Assembly (NCBI GenBank): GCA_023453335.1
Contig: JAEXTU010000307.1
Location: 1 to 23,981 of the forward strand
Reading direction: 5' to 3'
Length of the DNA stretch: 23,981 nucleotides
Origin: Pseudomonadota bacterium
GTDB lineage: Bacteria; Desulfobacterota; Desulfovibrionia; Desulfovibrionales; Desulfovibrionaceae
Made by a program: the position numbers and the translations under genes. Below, in pieces: positions 10,633-17,009 of the stretch (the first letter of the stretch is position 1; each line of letters opens with the position of its first letter). The notes beneath the pieces were generated by a model. That model saw nothing but the letters and a program-made list of their open reading frames with translations. It did not search any database and was not told the origin of the DNA.

Positions 10633-11508
10633 ATGCCCCTGCCCAACCTCGGAACACTCAACCTGCGCGACGCGCCCAAGATCTCCGACCAGGAGTTCAA
10701 GGAGTTGCGCGATTACATATACTCCCTCACGGGCATCGACATCCCGGCCGAGCGCAAATACCTGCTGGAGAACCGCCTGGGCCCGCGGCTCAAGGAGCTG
10801 GGCCTCAAGAGCTTCGCCGACTACGCCCGGCACCTGCGCCTGGGCACCGGCCGCGACGCCGAGTTGGAGAAGCTCTTCGAGAAGGTCACCACCAACGAGA
10901 CCAGCTTCTTCCGCGACCAGAAGCAACTGGACGTGGTGCGGGACAAGATCCTGCCCGCCATCATCGACAAGCAGTCCAAGGGCGCCAAGGAACTCAGCAT
11001 CTGGTGCGCGGGCTGCTCCTCGGGCGAGGAGCCCTACACCCTGGGCATCATGCTGCACGAGATGCTGCGCATGGCCATCATCGGCTGGCGCATCCGCATC
11101 ACCGCCAACGACCTCTCCCCGGCCATGCTGGCCAAGGCCCGGGCCGGGCTCTACAACGACTACGCCATCCGCACCACGCCCAAGGACATCCTGGACCGCT
11201 ATTTCGCCAAGGAAACCGGCGGCTACCGCATCCATCCCAAGGTGCAGAAGCTGGTCAGCTTCGGGCCCATCAACCTGAACGACTCCCTGGCAGTGAAGCG
11301 GGTGCCCAAGTCCCAGGTGGTGTTTTGCCGCAACGTCATCATCTACTTCGACGACGAGATGAAGAAAAAGGTCATCTCCGGCTTCTACGACAACCTGCAA
11401 CCCGACGGCTACCTGGTGCTGGGGCACTCCGAGAGCATCCACAAGGTCTCCCGGGCCTTCACCCCCATCATGCAGCCCGGCGGCATCGTCTACCAGAAGC
11501 AGGGCTGA
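10633..11508 (+). CDS. cheR: CheR, chemotaxis protein-glutamate O-methyltransferase
   Basis: CheR uses S-adenosylmethionine to methylate glutamates of chemoreceptors and so sets adaptation. The 291-aa form has an N-terminal helical domain (about 17-85) and a Rossmann methyltransferase domain. Landmarks are NETSFFRD (88-95), the SAM loop GCSSGEEPYTL (127-137), the acidic D160 in TANDLSP, and CRNVIIYFD (232-240). I chose ATG 10633 over GTG 10585. The 16 codons in between have roughly half G or C at third positions, unlike the near-complete G/C3 of every gene here, and they contain a palindrome. ATG 10633 lacks a clear ribosome-binding site, so the start is less certain than the identity. The upstream chemoreceptor gene is the obvious candidate substrate. 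Confidence 0.94.
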   Translation: MPLPNLGTLNLRDAPKISDQEFKELRDYIYSLTGIDIPAERKYLLENRLGPRLKELGLKSFADYARHLRLGTGRDAELEKLFEKVTTNETSFFRDQKQLDVVRDKILPAIIDKQSKGAKELSIWCAGCSSGEEPYTLGIMLHEMLRMAIIGWRIRITANDLSPAMLAKARAGLYNDYAIRTTPKDILDRYFAKETGGYRIHPKVQKLVSFGPINLNDSLAVKRVPKSQVVFCRNVIIYFDDEMKKKVISGFYDNLQPDGYLVLGHSESIHKVSRAFTPIMQPGGIVYQKQG

Positions 11509-11536
11509 GGCCCGGCGCAGGAAACGGAGAAGGCAC

Positions 11537-12760
11537 GTGTACAGGCTCTGCACCGAACACCTCGAACCCGGCATGGTTCTGGCGAAGAACCTGGCCGGGA
11601 CCGACGGCAGCGTCTTCCTGTCCGCCGGGCAGGAGCTCTCGGCGGAGCACATCGCGACCCTCCAGGACATGGGGGTGGCGGAGGTCCTCATCCGCTTCCC
11701 GGGCAACTTGCCCGACCCCGACACCCTGGGCCGCCTGGCCGTGGCCTACGCCCGCCGCTTCTTCCTGTACGTGGACTCGGACAGCCCGACCATGCAGGCC
11801 CTGTTCGAGGCCAGCGCCCAGCGCACCTACGCCGCCCTGGACAGGGGCTGGACCATCCCCTGCGCCGACGAGCTCATGGCCAAGAACGTGGAGCACCTCT
11901 CGGACCTGTACCACCGGGACGTGGGGCAGCCCGCGGACATCGTGGCCCACGAAAACCAGCTGGCCTCCTTCCCGGACATCTATTTCCGCATCAAGGAGGT
12001 GCTGGACTCGCCCACCAGCTCGGCCGCCGACGTGGCCCGGGTGGTCGAGAACGACGTGGCCCTCTCGGCCAAGCTGCTCAAGCTGGTGAACAGCCCGTTC
12101 TACGGCCTGTCCTCGGCTGTGGACTCGGTGACCCGGGCCATCTCCCTGGTGGGCGCGGGCGAGCTGTCCAACCTGGCCCTGGGCATCACCGCCATCAATT
12201 TCTTCAAGGACATCCCGCCGGAACTCATGGACATGAAGACCTTCTGGCGGCATTCCCTGTCCTGCGGGGTCTTCGCCCGGCTGGTGGCCTCCCACATCCC
12301 GGGCCTGCCCCCGGACCGCTTCTTCACCGCCGGGCTCCTGCACGACGCCGGCCGGCTCATCGTGTTCAAGAACCTGCCCTACGCCTCGGTGGAGGCCATG
12401 CTCTTCGCCCGCCACAACATGCTGCCCCTGGTGGCCGCCGAGCGGCGGGTGCTGGGCTACGACCACGCCCAGGTGGCCGAACTCCTGCTCTCCTCCTGGA
12501 AGTTCCCGGCCACCCTCACCGCGGCCATCGCCCACCACCACGACCCGGCGGCCTCGCCCTCGCCCAAGGACGCCGCGGTGGTGCAGTTGGCCGACAACCT
12601 GGCCCACGCCGCGGCGGTGTCCGCGGGCGGAACCTACGTGCTGCCCGGCCAGGACCGCACGATCTCCGACCAGTTGGACCTCGACCCCGGCATCCTGGTC
12701 GAGCTCATGGACATCCACGACCAATCCATCGCCGACCTCTCGGCCGTATTCCTGCGCTAG
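11537..12760 (+). CDS. HDOD domain protein
   Basis: This cytoplasmic protein of 407 aa starts at GTG with the purine-rich GGAGAAGG just upstream. Residues 1-52 (LEPGMVLAKNL, then LSAGQELSAEHIATLQDMGV) resemble the short N-terminal domain found before HD-GYP domains. Residues about 140-335 form the HDOD domain, an HD-related fold usually thought to lack hydrolase activity: SFPDIYFRIKEVL at the start, LLKLVNSPFYG (181-190), and LLHDAGRL (267-274), which keeps the H269-D270 pair. The remaining C-terminal ~70 residues follow HHHDP. HDOD proteins often act in bacterial signalling and frequently accompany chemotaxis or c-di-GMP genes. It is co-directional with cheR (28 bp gap) and cheX (21 bp gap), so an operon is likely. 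The precise role is unknown. Confidence 0.9.
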   Translation: MYRLCTEHLEPGMVLAKNLAGTDGSVFLSAGQELSAEHIATLQDMGVAEVLIRFPGNLPDPDTLGRLAVAYARRFFLYVDSDSPTMQALFEASAQRTYAALDRGWTIPCADELMAKNVEHLSDLYHRDVGQPADIVAHENQLASFPDIYFRIKEVLDSPTSSAADVARVVENDVALSAKLLKLVNSPFYGLSSAVDSVTRAISLVGAGELSNLALGITAINFFKDIPPELMDMKTFWRHSLSCGVFARLVASHIPGLPPDRFFTAGLLHDAGRLIVFKNLPYASVEAMLFARHNMLPLVAAERRVLGYDHAQVAELLLSSWKFPATLTAAIAHHHDPAASPSPKDAAVVQLADNLAHAAAVSAGGTYVLPGQDRTISDQLDLDPGILVELMDIHDQSIADLSAVFLR

Positions 12761-12781
12761 CCACCCTGGACGAATTCTCTC

Positions 12782-13306
12782 GTGACGCCCGCACCGCCCA
12801 AGCCCATCCGCTACGACGTCTCCTTCATCAACCCCTTCCTGGAGGCGGTGGTCTCGGTGCTGGGCACCATGGCCAGCGTGGCCGCCACCCCGGGCAAGCC
12901 CTACATCAACGCCGCGCGCACCTCCATCGGCGACGTGACCGGGATCATCGGCATCACCGGCCAGAGCGCGGGCACCATGTCCCTCACCCTGTCCACGGGC
13001 GCCATCCTGCTCATTGTGAACAACATGCTGCACGAGAGCTACACCGAGCTGAACGACGACATCGCCGACGCGGTGGGCGAGCTCACCAACATGATCGCCG
13101 GCCAGGCGCGCATGCACCTCTCCCAGCAGGGCCTGAACTTCACCGCCTCCACCCCCTCGGTGGTCATGGGCAAGGGCCACCGCCTCTCCCACGTGAGCGG
13201 CTCGCCCATCCTGGCCATCCCCTTCTCCACCGAGGGCGGGGACCTGGTGGTGGAGGTGGCCTTCGCCGACGTGGCCGGGGTCGCCGCGGACCTCTCCCGC
13301 GCCTAA
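12782..13306 (+). CDS. cheX: CheX-like chemotaxis phosphatase
   Basis: This single-domain protein of 174 aa belongs to the CheC/CheX/FliY phosphatase superfamily, which dephosphorylates CheY-type response regulators. The CheX-type core begins at FINPFLEAVVSVLGTM and continues with GDVTGIIGITG (50-60). The phosphatase motif ExxN is present as E100-L-T-N103 in AVGELTNMIAGQAR. There is one such motif, as expected for CheX (CheC has two). The start is GTG, with only a weak ribosome-binding site. Its target could be a CheY encoded elsewhere or a receiver-containing protein such as the upstream hybrid kinase (inference). The next gene begins 8 bp after the stop. Confidence 0.9.
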   Translation: MTPAPPKPIRYDVSFINPFLEAVVSVLGTMASVAATPGKPYINAARTSIGDVTGIIGITGQSAGTMSLTLSTGAILLIVNNMLHESYTELNDDIADAVGELTNMIAGQARMHLSQQGLNFTASTPSVVMGKGHRLSHVSGSPILAIPFSTEGGDLVVEVAFADVAGVAADLSRA

Positions 13307-13314
13307 CACCGGCC

Positions 13315-13854
13315 ATGCGCCGCATCTCGCCCCTGTCCACCCGCTCGGAGCACGGCCGGATGGCCGTGGTCGACCGCCAACTCATGGCGGAGAAGGCCCG
13401 GCAGGCCGCGGCCAACCCCCGGCTCCGCGAGATCCACTGCTTCCACGCCGTTGATGACGCGCCCCTGCAGCGCATGCTCAACGCCCTGCAGCCCGGGACC
13501 TACGTGCAGCCGCACCGCCACCTCACCCCGGCCAAGGACGAGGGCTTCGTGCTGCTGGCCGGCCGGGCCGGCATCGCGGTGTTCGAGGAGGATGGGACCC
13601 TGCGCGACAAAAACCTGGCGCTGCTGGACCAGGCGGCCGGGGTCCTGGCCGTGGACGTGCGAGCCGGGGCCTGGCACTCCCTGGTCTGCCTGGCGCCGGA
13701 CACGGTGCTCTACGAGGTCAAGAACGGCCCCTATTCGCCGGTGGACGACAAGGATTTCGCGCCCTGGGCCCCGGCCCCGGACACGGCCGCGGCCGTCCCC
13801 TGGCTGGACGCCCTCGTGGCCCGCTTCCGCTCCCGCTTCGGCCTCACGGACTGA
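13315..13854 (+). CDS. WbuC-family cupin-fold metalloprotein
   Basis: This small cupin of 179 aa resembles WbuC, a family often seen in polysaccharide gene clusters but without a settled biochemical function. The core is recognisable from LQRMLNALQPGTYVQPHRH (51-69), EGFVLLAGRAGIAVFEEDG (76-94) and YEVKNGPYSPVDDKDFAPW (133-151). Likely metal ligands are H67, H69, E76 and H121. Two starts are possible: ATG 13315, used here because its extra codons have full G/C third positions, and ATG 13360, which has GGAG 9 nt upstream and begins nearer the usual family start. No sugar or LPS genes are nearby. Its last 11 bp overlap the end of the convergent TPR lipoprotein gene. Confidence 0.88.
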   Translation: MRRISPLSTRSEHGRMAVVDRQLMAEKARQAAANPRLREIHCFHAVDDAPLQRMLNALQPGTYVQPHRHLTPAKDEGFVLLAGRAGIAVFEEDGTLRDKNLALLDQAAGVLAVDVRAGAWHSLVCLAPDTVLYEVKNGPYSPVDDKDFAPWAPAPDTAAAVPWLDALVARFRSRFGLTD

Positions 13855-14296
13855 GTTTCCCCCGCGCCGCCCGCACCTGTTCCAGGGTGTCCCGAAACTC
13901 GGGCCGCCTCGGCGCCAGTTCCACTGCCTGGCCGGCCAGCCGTTCGGCCTCCTCCAGGTCCTCCTTCCGGGTGAGGAGCAGCCAGGCCAGGTTGTTGCGC
14001 GCCTCGGCGTTGTCCGGGAGCAGGCGCACGGCCTCGCGATACGCCTCCTCGGCCTCGCCGAGCCGGCCCAGGCCGAACAGGGCGTTACCCAGGAAGAGCC
14101 GGGCCAGGGGCAGGCGGCGGGCCGCGGCCCGGTACTCCCGCACTGCGGCCTCGGCCTCGCCCCGGGCCTCGTCGGCCTGGCCCAGGGCCAGGTGCTCAGC
14201 CGGGGACAGGGGGTCGTCGTGGATCACGATGTGCCCGCACCCCGCGGCGCAGGCCAGCAGGGCAACGGCCATGGCGTGGAGAACGGTGCGCCTCAC
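13844..14296 (-). CDS. TPR-repeat lipoprotein (partner of the C39 peptidase)
   Basis: This predicted lipoprotein has 150 aa. Residues 1-20 form a short signal peptide ending in LLACAAGC, with C20 the likely lipidated cysteine. The rest is tetratricopeptide repeats, about three units between 32 and 145, including the clear repeat core LFLGNALFGLGRLGEAEEAYREAV. It begins at GTG inside a 4-bp GTGA overlap with the stop of the C39 peptidase gene, so the two are translationally coupled. In PA2778-type proteins a C39 domain and a TPR region are, as I recall, in one chain; here they are separate lipoproteins. Its function is unknown, but a protein-binding partner for the peptidase is likely. The 3' end overlaps the facing cupin gene by 11 bp. 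Confidence 0.85.
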   Translation of the reverse strand: MRRTVLHAMAVALLACAAGCGHIVIHDDPLSPAEHLALGQADEARGEAEAAVREYRAAARRLPLARLFLGNALFGLGRLGEAEEAYREAVRLLPDNAEARNNLAWLLLTRKEDLEEAERLAGQAVELAPRRPEFRDTLEQVRAARGKLSP

Positions 14297-14865
14297 GGCC
14301 GGGTGACCTCCAGGGTCCAGTTGTCCGCCCCGGCCCACTGGGCCAGGAAGGAGGCCCAGGGGACCAGGAGCCCCTGCTCCCGGCCGGAGTTCAGCACCGC
14401 GCCCTGGGGCCGGTAGCCGGTGAGCACCGCGAAGTGGAAATACCTCACCCCGGCCAGGCCCTGGTCCAGCATGAGCACCAGGGGCCGGCCGGCGTCCACC
14501 GCGGCGGTGAGGTCGGCGGGGGTTCCCCGGAAGAAGCGGGAAGAGAGGCCGCGGCCCCGCGGGTACAGGGCCAGGTCCAGGCTCACGCTGCCCCGCAGGT
14601 CCGGCCGGAACACCGCGCTCGCGATCTCCTCCGGGGTGGCCGGATCGCCCAGGAAATTGAGCACCCCGGCCAGGGAGGCCGGACCGCACTGGTAGTCCTC
14701 CTGGGCGTGGAAGGGCACCCCGGGCACCGCGTTGCCGACGGCCGGGGGGACGAACCCCGGGGGCAGGGAGGCGCAGGCCGCCAGGGCCAGGCACAGGGCC
14801 GCAAGCAGGCCCGCCCGGCTCCGCCGCGAGACGGAGGCCGGGCGGTCCCTGCGCAGTCTGGGCAT
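14293..14865 (-). CDS. PA2778-like C39-family cysteine peptidase lipoprotein
   Basis: This predicted outer or inner membrane lipoprotein has 190 aa. A basic N-terminus and hydrophobic stretch lead to the lipobox LALAAC with C31. The mature part is a papain-like C39 domain: Q59-C60-G-P-A-S-L carries the catalytic cysteine and oxyanion Gln, and H144 in YFHFAVLTGY is the catalytic His. The usual third residue (Asp) may be N159 in VLNSG. C39 domains typically cleave double-glycine leader peptides, but the free lipoprotein form has no established substrate. The gene lies 7 bp after the PA2779-like gene and overlaps the TPR lipoprotein gene by 4 bp. This pairing supports the PA2778/PA2779 assignment. 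Confidence 0.87.
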   Translation of the reverse strand: MPRLRRDRPASVSRRSRAGLLAALCLALAACASLPPGFVPPAVGNAVPGVPFHAQEDYQCGPASLAGVLNFLGDPATPEEIASAVFRPDLRGSVSLDLALYPRGRGLSSRFFRGTPADLTAAVDAGRPLVLMLDQGLAGVRYFHFAVLTGYRPQGAVLNSGREQGLLVPWASFLAQWAGADNWTLEVTRP

Positions 14866-14872
14866 GCCGGGC

Positions 14873-15268
14873 TCAGCGGATGGTGATGGTCTTGTCCTCG
14901 ATCTTGAGGATCAGCACCACCAGGAGCGCGATGATGACCAGGGCGAGCACGACGCCGACGGCGTCGCCCCCCGCGCCCAGGGCGTCGAGCTGCCCGGCCA
15001 GGCGGTGCATCTCGTCGTCCGAGAGCAGGGCCAGGCGCGAGGATATCTCCGCCCGGGTGTAGCCCAGGGCGGCCAGGCGTTCGGTGACCGCCTTGTGCTC
15101 CAGGGCCTGGGAGACCACGGCCAGGTCCGAGGCGTGGACCGCGGCCGAGGACAGGCCCGTGGGCACGAAGCCGGCCTCCACCCGGGGCACGAAGGCCAAG
15201 AGCGACATCACCGCAATGAGCAGCACCGCGGTCCGGCGCATGAGCGCGGTTTGCAGCAAGGCATGCAT
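14873..15268 (-). CDS. PA2779-family membrane protein
   Basis: This small exported protein of 131 aa has an N-terminal signal peptide (about 10-32, likely cut after VEA), a soluble stretch of about 65 residues, and one C-terminal transmembrane helix (about 100-124) ending in the short basic tail KIEDKTITIR. The middle contains the family-like sequence LAALGYTRAEISSRLALLSDDEMHRLAGQLDALGAGGD, which is characteristic of PA2779-type proteins. These regularly sit beside PA2778-type C39 peptidases. No function is established. GGAGGAG upstream supports the ATG at 15268. The gene starts 40 bp after the ferredoxin stop and may be co-transcribed with it. Confidence 0.87.
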   Translation of the reverse strand: MHALLQTALMRRTAVLLIAVMSLLAFVPRVEAGFVPTGLSSAAVHASDLAVVSQALEHKAVTERLAALGYTRAEISSRLALLSDDEMHRLAGQLDALGAGGDAVGVVLALVIIALLVVLILKIEDKTITIR

Positions 15269-15308
15269 GGGAAACTCTCCTCCAGGACGGCGGACGGCCG
15301 GGTCCGGG

Positions 15309-15491
15309 CTAGCTCTTGGAAATGGCTTCCACCGGGCAGGAGTCGATGGCCTCGCCCACGCAATCGGCCCCGGAATCCGGCGCCTTGACCTTGGCCTTCT
15401 CCTCCTCCTCGTTCATCTCGAACACCTCGGGGCACAGTTCCGCGCAGGTCCCGCAGCCGATGCACTCTTCTTCGTTGATCACGATGGCCAT
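15309..15491 (-). CDS. Single-cluster [4Fe-4S] ferredoxin
   Basis: This 60-aa soluble electron carrier resembles D. gigas/D. africanus ferredoxin. The cluster ligands are C10, C13, C16 and C52 in CIGCGTC...SCPVEAI. Two more cysteines, C20 and C44, match the pair that forms a disulfide in place of a second cluster in the D. gigas protein. C13 is present, so a [4Fe-4S] cluster is expected, although this family can lose one iron. The middle is very acidic (EMNEEEEKAK), typical of ferredoxins that dock basic partners such as pyruvate:ferredoxin oxidoreductase. Its own promoter (15583-15610) and a GGAGGAG ribosome-binding site suggest strong expression. The open frame continues upstream, but that part is a shadow. 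Confidence 0.95.
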   Translation of the reverse strand: MAIVINEEECIGCGTCAELCPEVFEMNEEEEKAKVKAPDSGADCVGEAIDSCPVEAISKS

Positions 15492-15527
15492 GGTCTCTCC
15501 TCCCTGGCATGGGTCAATGCACAACGG

Positions 15528-15549
15528 CCGGGGCGGGCCGCCGCCCCGG
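15528..15549 (-). other. Strong GC hairpin in the ferredoxin leader
   Basis: This is a perfect 9-bp stem, CCGGGGCGG at 15528-15536 with CCGCCCCGG at 15541-15549, and a 4-nt loop. It lies about 37 bp before the ferredoxin start and downstream of the predicted transcription start, so it would be the 5' leader's main structure. There is no T-run, so termination is unlikely; mRNA stabilisation is possible. Confidence 0.6.
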
Positions 15550-15556
15550 ATTCCTT

Positions 15557-15580
15557 CCTCGCCGGTCGCGCCCGGCGAGG
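15557..15580 (-). other. Second perfect hairpin at the ferredoxin transcription start
   Basis: CCTCGCCGG at 15557-15565 pairs perfectly with CCGGCGAGG at 15572-15580 around a 6-nt loop. It begins 3 bp downstream of the predicted -10 box and so overlaps the expected transcription start. It could be an operator, a leader hairpin, or the end of the upstream lipoprotein transcript. Confidence 0.55.
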
Positions 15581-15582
15581 CC

Positions 15583-15610
15583 CTTATACTCCCCTGGCCG
15601 CAATTTTCAA
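15583..15610 (-). promoter_or_regulatory. Predicted sigma70-type promoter of the ferredoxin gene
   Basis: On the minus strand, TTGAAA (15610-15605) and TATAAG (15588-15583) are separated by 16 bp, each differing by one base from the consensus -35 and -10 boxes. They lie in the only AT-rich patch between the ferredoxin and the upstream lipoprotein gene. The predicted start near 15576 gives a leader of about 85 nt. Confidence 0.6.
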
Positions 15611-15625
15611 TCCCGGCCGGGAGGT

Positions 15626-16438
15626 TCACGGAGACTGGCGCGGGGGGACGGGACGGCGGCGGACCACCTCCAGCACCTCCCCCCGGCCGGGCCGCTCCAG
15701 ATAGCACTCCTCCACCACGTAGGCGTCGGGGGTCTTGTCCCCGTCCGGGCCTGCCACCCGCTCCCAGAGCTTGGCGTAGCGGCGCTTGTAGTCGACCCAG
15801 GTGACCTCCATGGCCCCGCGGTCCGGCTCGGGCAGGCCCCAGGCCCGGGCGTCGTCGGCCACCTTCTGCCGCTCCCGCTCGGCCAGGCCGCTCTCCACCA
15901 GAAAAACCACCGGGGTCAGGGGCACGTAGCCCAGGCCCACCACGAAGGCCGCGGCCTGGCTGGCGCCCTGCGTGGCCAGGTCCACGCTCTCCGCGTGGTC
16001 CATGGCCTTCTGCTCCTCGCTGTGCACCCGCCGGAAGCGGAGCACCAGGCGATAGCCCAGGTAGCGCTCGAACTGCTCCTCCATCCGGTAGTACTTGAGG
16101 GTGCGGGTCATGAGCTCGGACACGTGGCCCAGGTAGACGCCCCGGGGCAGGATCAGCACGCCGGCGCCGGTCTCCCGGGCGCGCAGCAGGCAACCGAACA
16201 GGGTATCGTAGGGAGCGCGGCCGGTGGAGTCCCCGGCGCGGCAGACCACGTTCACGTAGCCCTCCCCGGCGGTGGCGTTGACCGCAGGCAGGGCGCGCGA
16301 GGCGCTGCGGAAGGCATCGGCCCGGTCCTCGTAGCCGCGCAAGGGCTGCTTGCCGCAGGCCGCCCCGGCCAGGGCCAGAATGAGCAGGCCAATGCCCAAC
16401 AGGGGCCGGCGCAGGGAGTGGGTCGGCGGGGCGGGCAT
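15626..16438 (-). CDS. Predicted lipoprotein of unknown function
   Basis: I do not recognise this 270-aa protein. Residues 11-28 form a hydrophobic signal ending in LALAGAAC, with C28 the likely lipidated cysteine (the -3 residue is Gly, so the lipobox is imperfect). It contains a pair of cysteines (in NVVCRAG and FGCLLRARE), a hydrophobic stretch near residues 165-190 (AAAFVVGLGYVPLTPVVFLVE) that could be a buried helix or membrane segment, and a charged C-terminus. No catalytic motif is evident. The start is ATG 16438, with GGAG 5 nt upstream; an in-frame ATG at 16483 would add a non-signal-like extension. The gene stands alone, bounded by a hairpin terminator upstream and the ferredoxin promoter downstream. 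Confidence 0.75.
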   Translation of the reverse strand: MPAPPTHSLRRPLLGIGLLILALAGAACGKQPLRGYEDRADAFRSASRALPAVNATAGEGYVNVVCRAGDSTGRAPYDTLFGCLLRARETGAGVLILPRGVYLGHVSELMTRTLKYYRMEEQFERYLGYRLVLRFRRVHSEEQKAMDHAESVDLATQGASQAAAFVVGLGYVPLTPVVFLVESGLAERERQKVADDARAWGLPEPDRGAMEVTWVDYKRRYAKLWERVAGPDGDKTPDAYVVEECYLERPGRGEVLEVVRRRPVPPRQSP

Positions 16439-16443
16439 AGGTT

Positions 16444-16447
16444 CTCC
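16444..16447 (-). promoter_or_regulatory. Ribosome-binding site that fixes the unknown lipoprotein start
   Basis: GGAG on the minus strand with a 5-nt spacer (AACCT) precedes the ATG at 16438. It places the hydrophobic signal segment close to the N-terminus, as needed for a lipoprotein, and argues against the earlier ATG at 16483. Confidence 0.65.
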
Positions 16448-16496
16448 GGGCCGGAGACTACCAGCTTCCCGACATAGATACAACGGCGGAAACAGC

Positions 16497-16525
16497 GCAG
16501 GGGCGCCTAGGCGGGGCGCCCCTGC
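16497..16525 (-). terminator. Hairpin terminator downstream of the PilZ-like gene
   Basis: This is a perfect 11-bp stem, GCAGGGGCGCC at 16497-16507 with GGCGCCCCTGC at 16515-16525, around a 7-nt loop. Read on the minus strand it is followed by GCTGTTTCC, only a short T-run, so it is a GC-rich hairpin rather than a textbook intrinsic terminator. It lies 99 bp after the PilZ-like stop and 58 bp before the next gene. Confidence 0.55.
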
Positions 16526-16531
16526 CGTTGG

Positions 16532-16611
16532 GGTCGGCCCGGGGGAGGGCCGGAGGGGTATGGCCCGGAGGGGTCGGGCCGAGGGGAAAGAGGCTGGGGG
16601 GCCTCCAGGGA
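16532..16611 (+). repeat. G-rich degenerate repeat in the intergenic gap
   Basis: The plus strand carries many G-runs of three or more, with imperfect copies of a GGCC-GGAGGGG-like unit (around 16552-16559, 16563-16575 and 16578-16585). No frame looks coding. The spacing of G-runs would permit G-quadruplex folding on this strand. It lies in the 3' untranslated region of the PilZ-like gene. Confidence 0.5.
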
Positions 16612-16624
16612 ATCGCTGGGGGAG

Positions 16625-16969
16625 CTAGTGTTCCAGCCAGGTCTGCAGGTCTCCCACGCCGACCGGCAGGGGCCGGAAGAAATCCACGCCCAGGTCGTCG
16701 CCAGCCACCCAGCGCACCAGGCAGGACACGTTCTCGGTCAGGCCCTGGCCGCAGGCGATGCACAGGTTGAGCACCAGGCGCTGCCCTTCGGCCCACACGC
16801 TCCCGCGCATCCGGTGCGGGACCCGCAGCCGCGCGCCGCGGTAGTTCACGTAGATGAGGTCGGCCGGGCAGCGGCGGTCGCGGTCCACCACCTCGCTGCG
16901 GTGGTTGGCGGCGTAGGCGCGAAGCTCCATCCTGCTGTTCAGGGTCTCGGACTCGTGGCTCCCGTGCAT
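16625..16969 (-). CDS. PilZ-like domain protein (tentative)
   Basis: This small cytoplasmic protein has 114 aa. The second half (GQRLVLNLCIAC, then VSCLVRWVAGDDLGVDFFRPLP) follows the beta-strand pattern of PilZ domains, which bind c-di-GMP, including the typical GVDF near the end. The two c-di-GMP motifs are degenerate: an Arg-rich stretch VVDRDRRCPADL (28-38) stands where RxxxR is expected, and the D/NxSxxG motif reads VNYRGARL. Binding is therefore uncertain, and the protein may be a non-binding variant or another small beta-barrel. Four cysteines are present (C34, C70, C73, C83). GAGGAGG upstream supports the ATG. A candidate sigma54 promoter lies 41-56 bp before the start. Confidence 0.6.
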   Translation of the reverse strand: MHGSHESETLNSRMELRAYAANHRSEVVDRDRRCPADLIYVNYRGARLRVPHRMRGSVWAEGQRLVLNLCIACGQGLTENVSCLVRWVAGDDLGVDFFRPLPVGVGDLQTWLEH

Positions 16970-16985
16970 GGCTCGACCTCCTCGG

Positions 16986-17005
16986 ACTCGTGATGTTGAA
17001 CGAGT
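16986..17005. promoter_or_regulatory. Inverted repeat at the predicted PilZ-like transcription start
   Basis: ACTCGT (16986-16991) and ACGAGT (17000-17005) form perfect 6-bp arms around 8 bp. The element spans the transcription start expected from the sigma54 site at 17010-17025, so it could be an operator or a 5' leader hairpin. Confidence 0.4.
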
Positions 17006-17009
17006 ATTT

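Noticed and set aside
11468..13309. 613-codon open frame on the minus strand opposite the HDOD and cheX genes
   Set aside because: It spans two real plus-strand genes and their gap, which a true gene would be unlikely to do, and the product is low-complexity.
14293..14296. Frameshift splitting a fused C39-TPR gene
   Set aside because: The TPR gene has its own start, signal peptide and lipobox cysteine right after the overlap, so two intact lipoprotein genes are the better reading.
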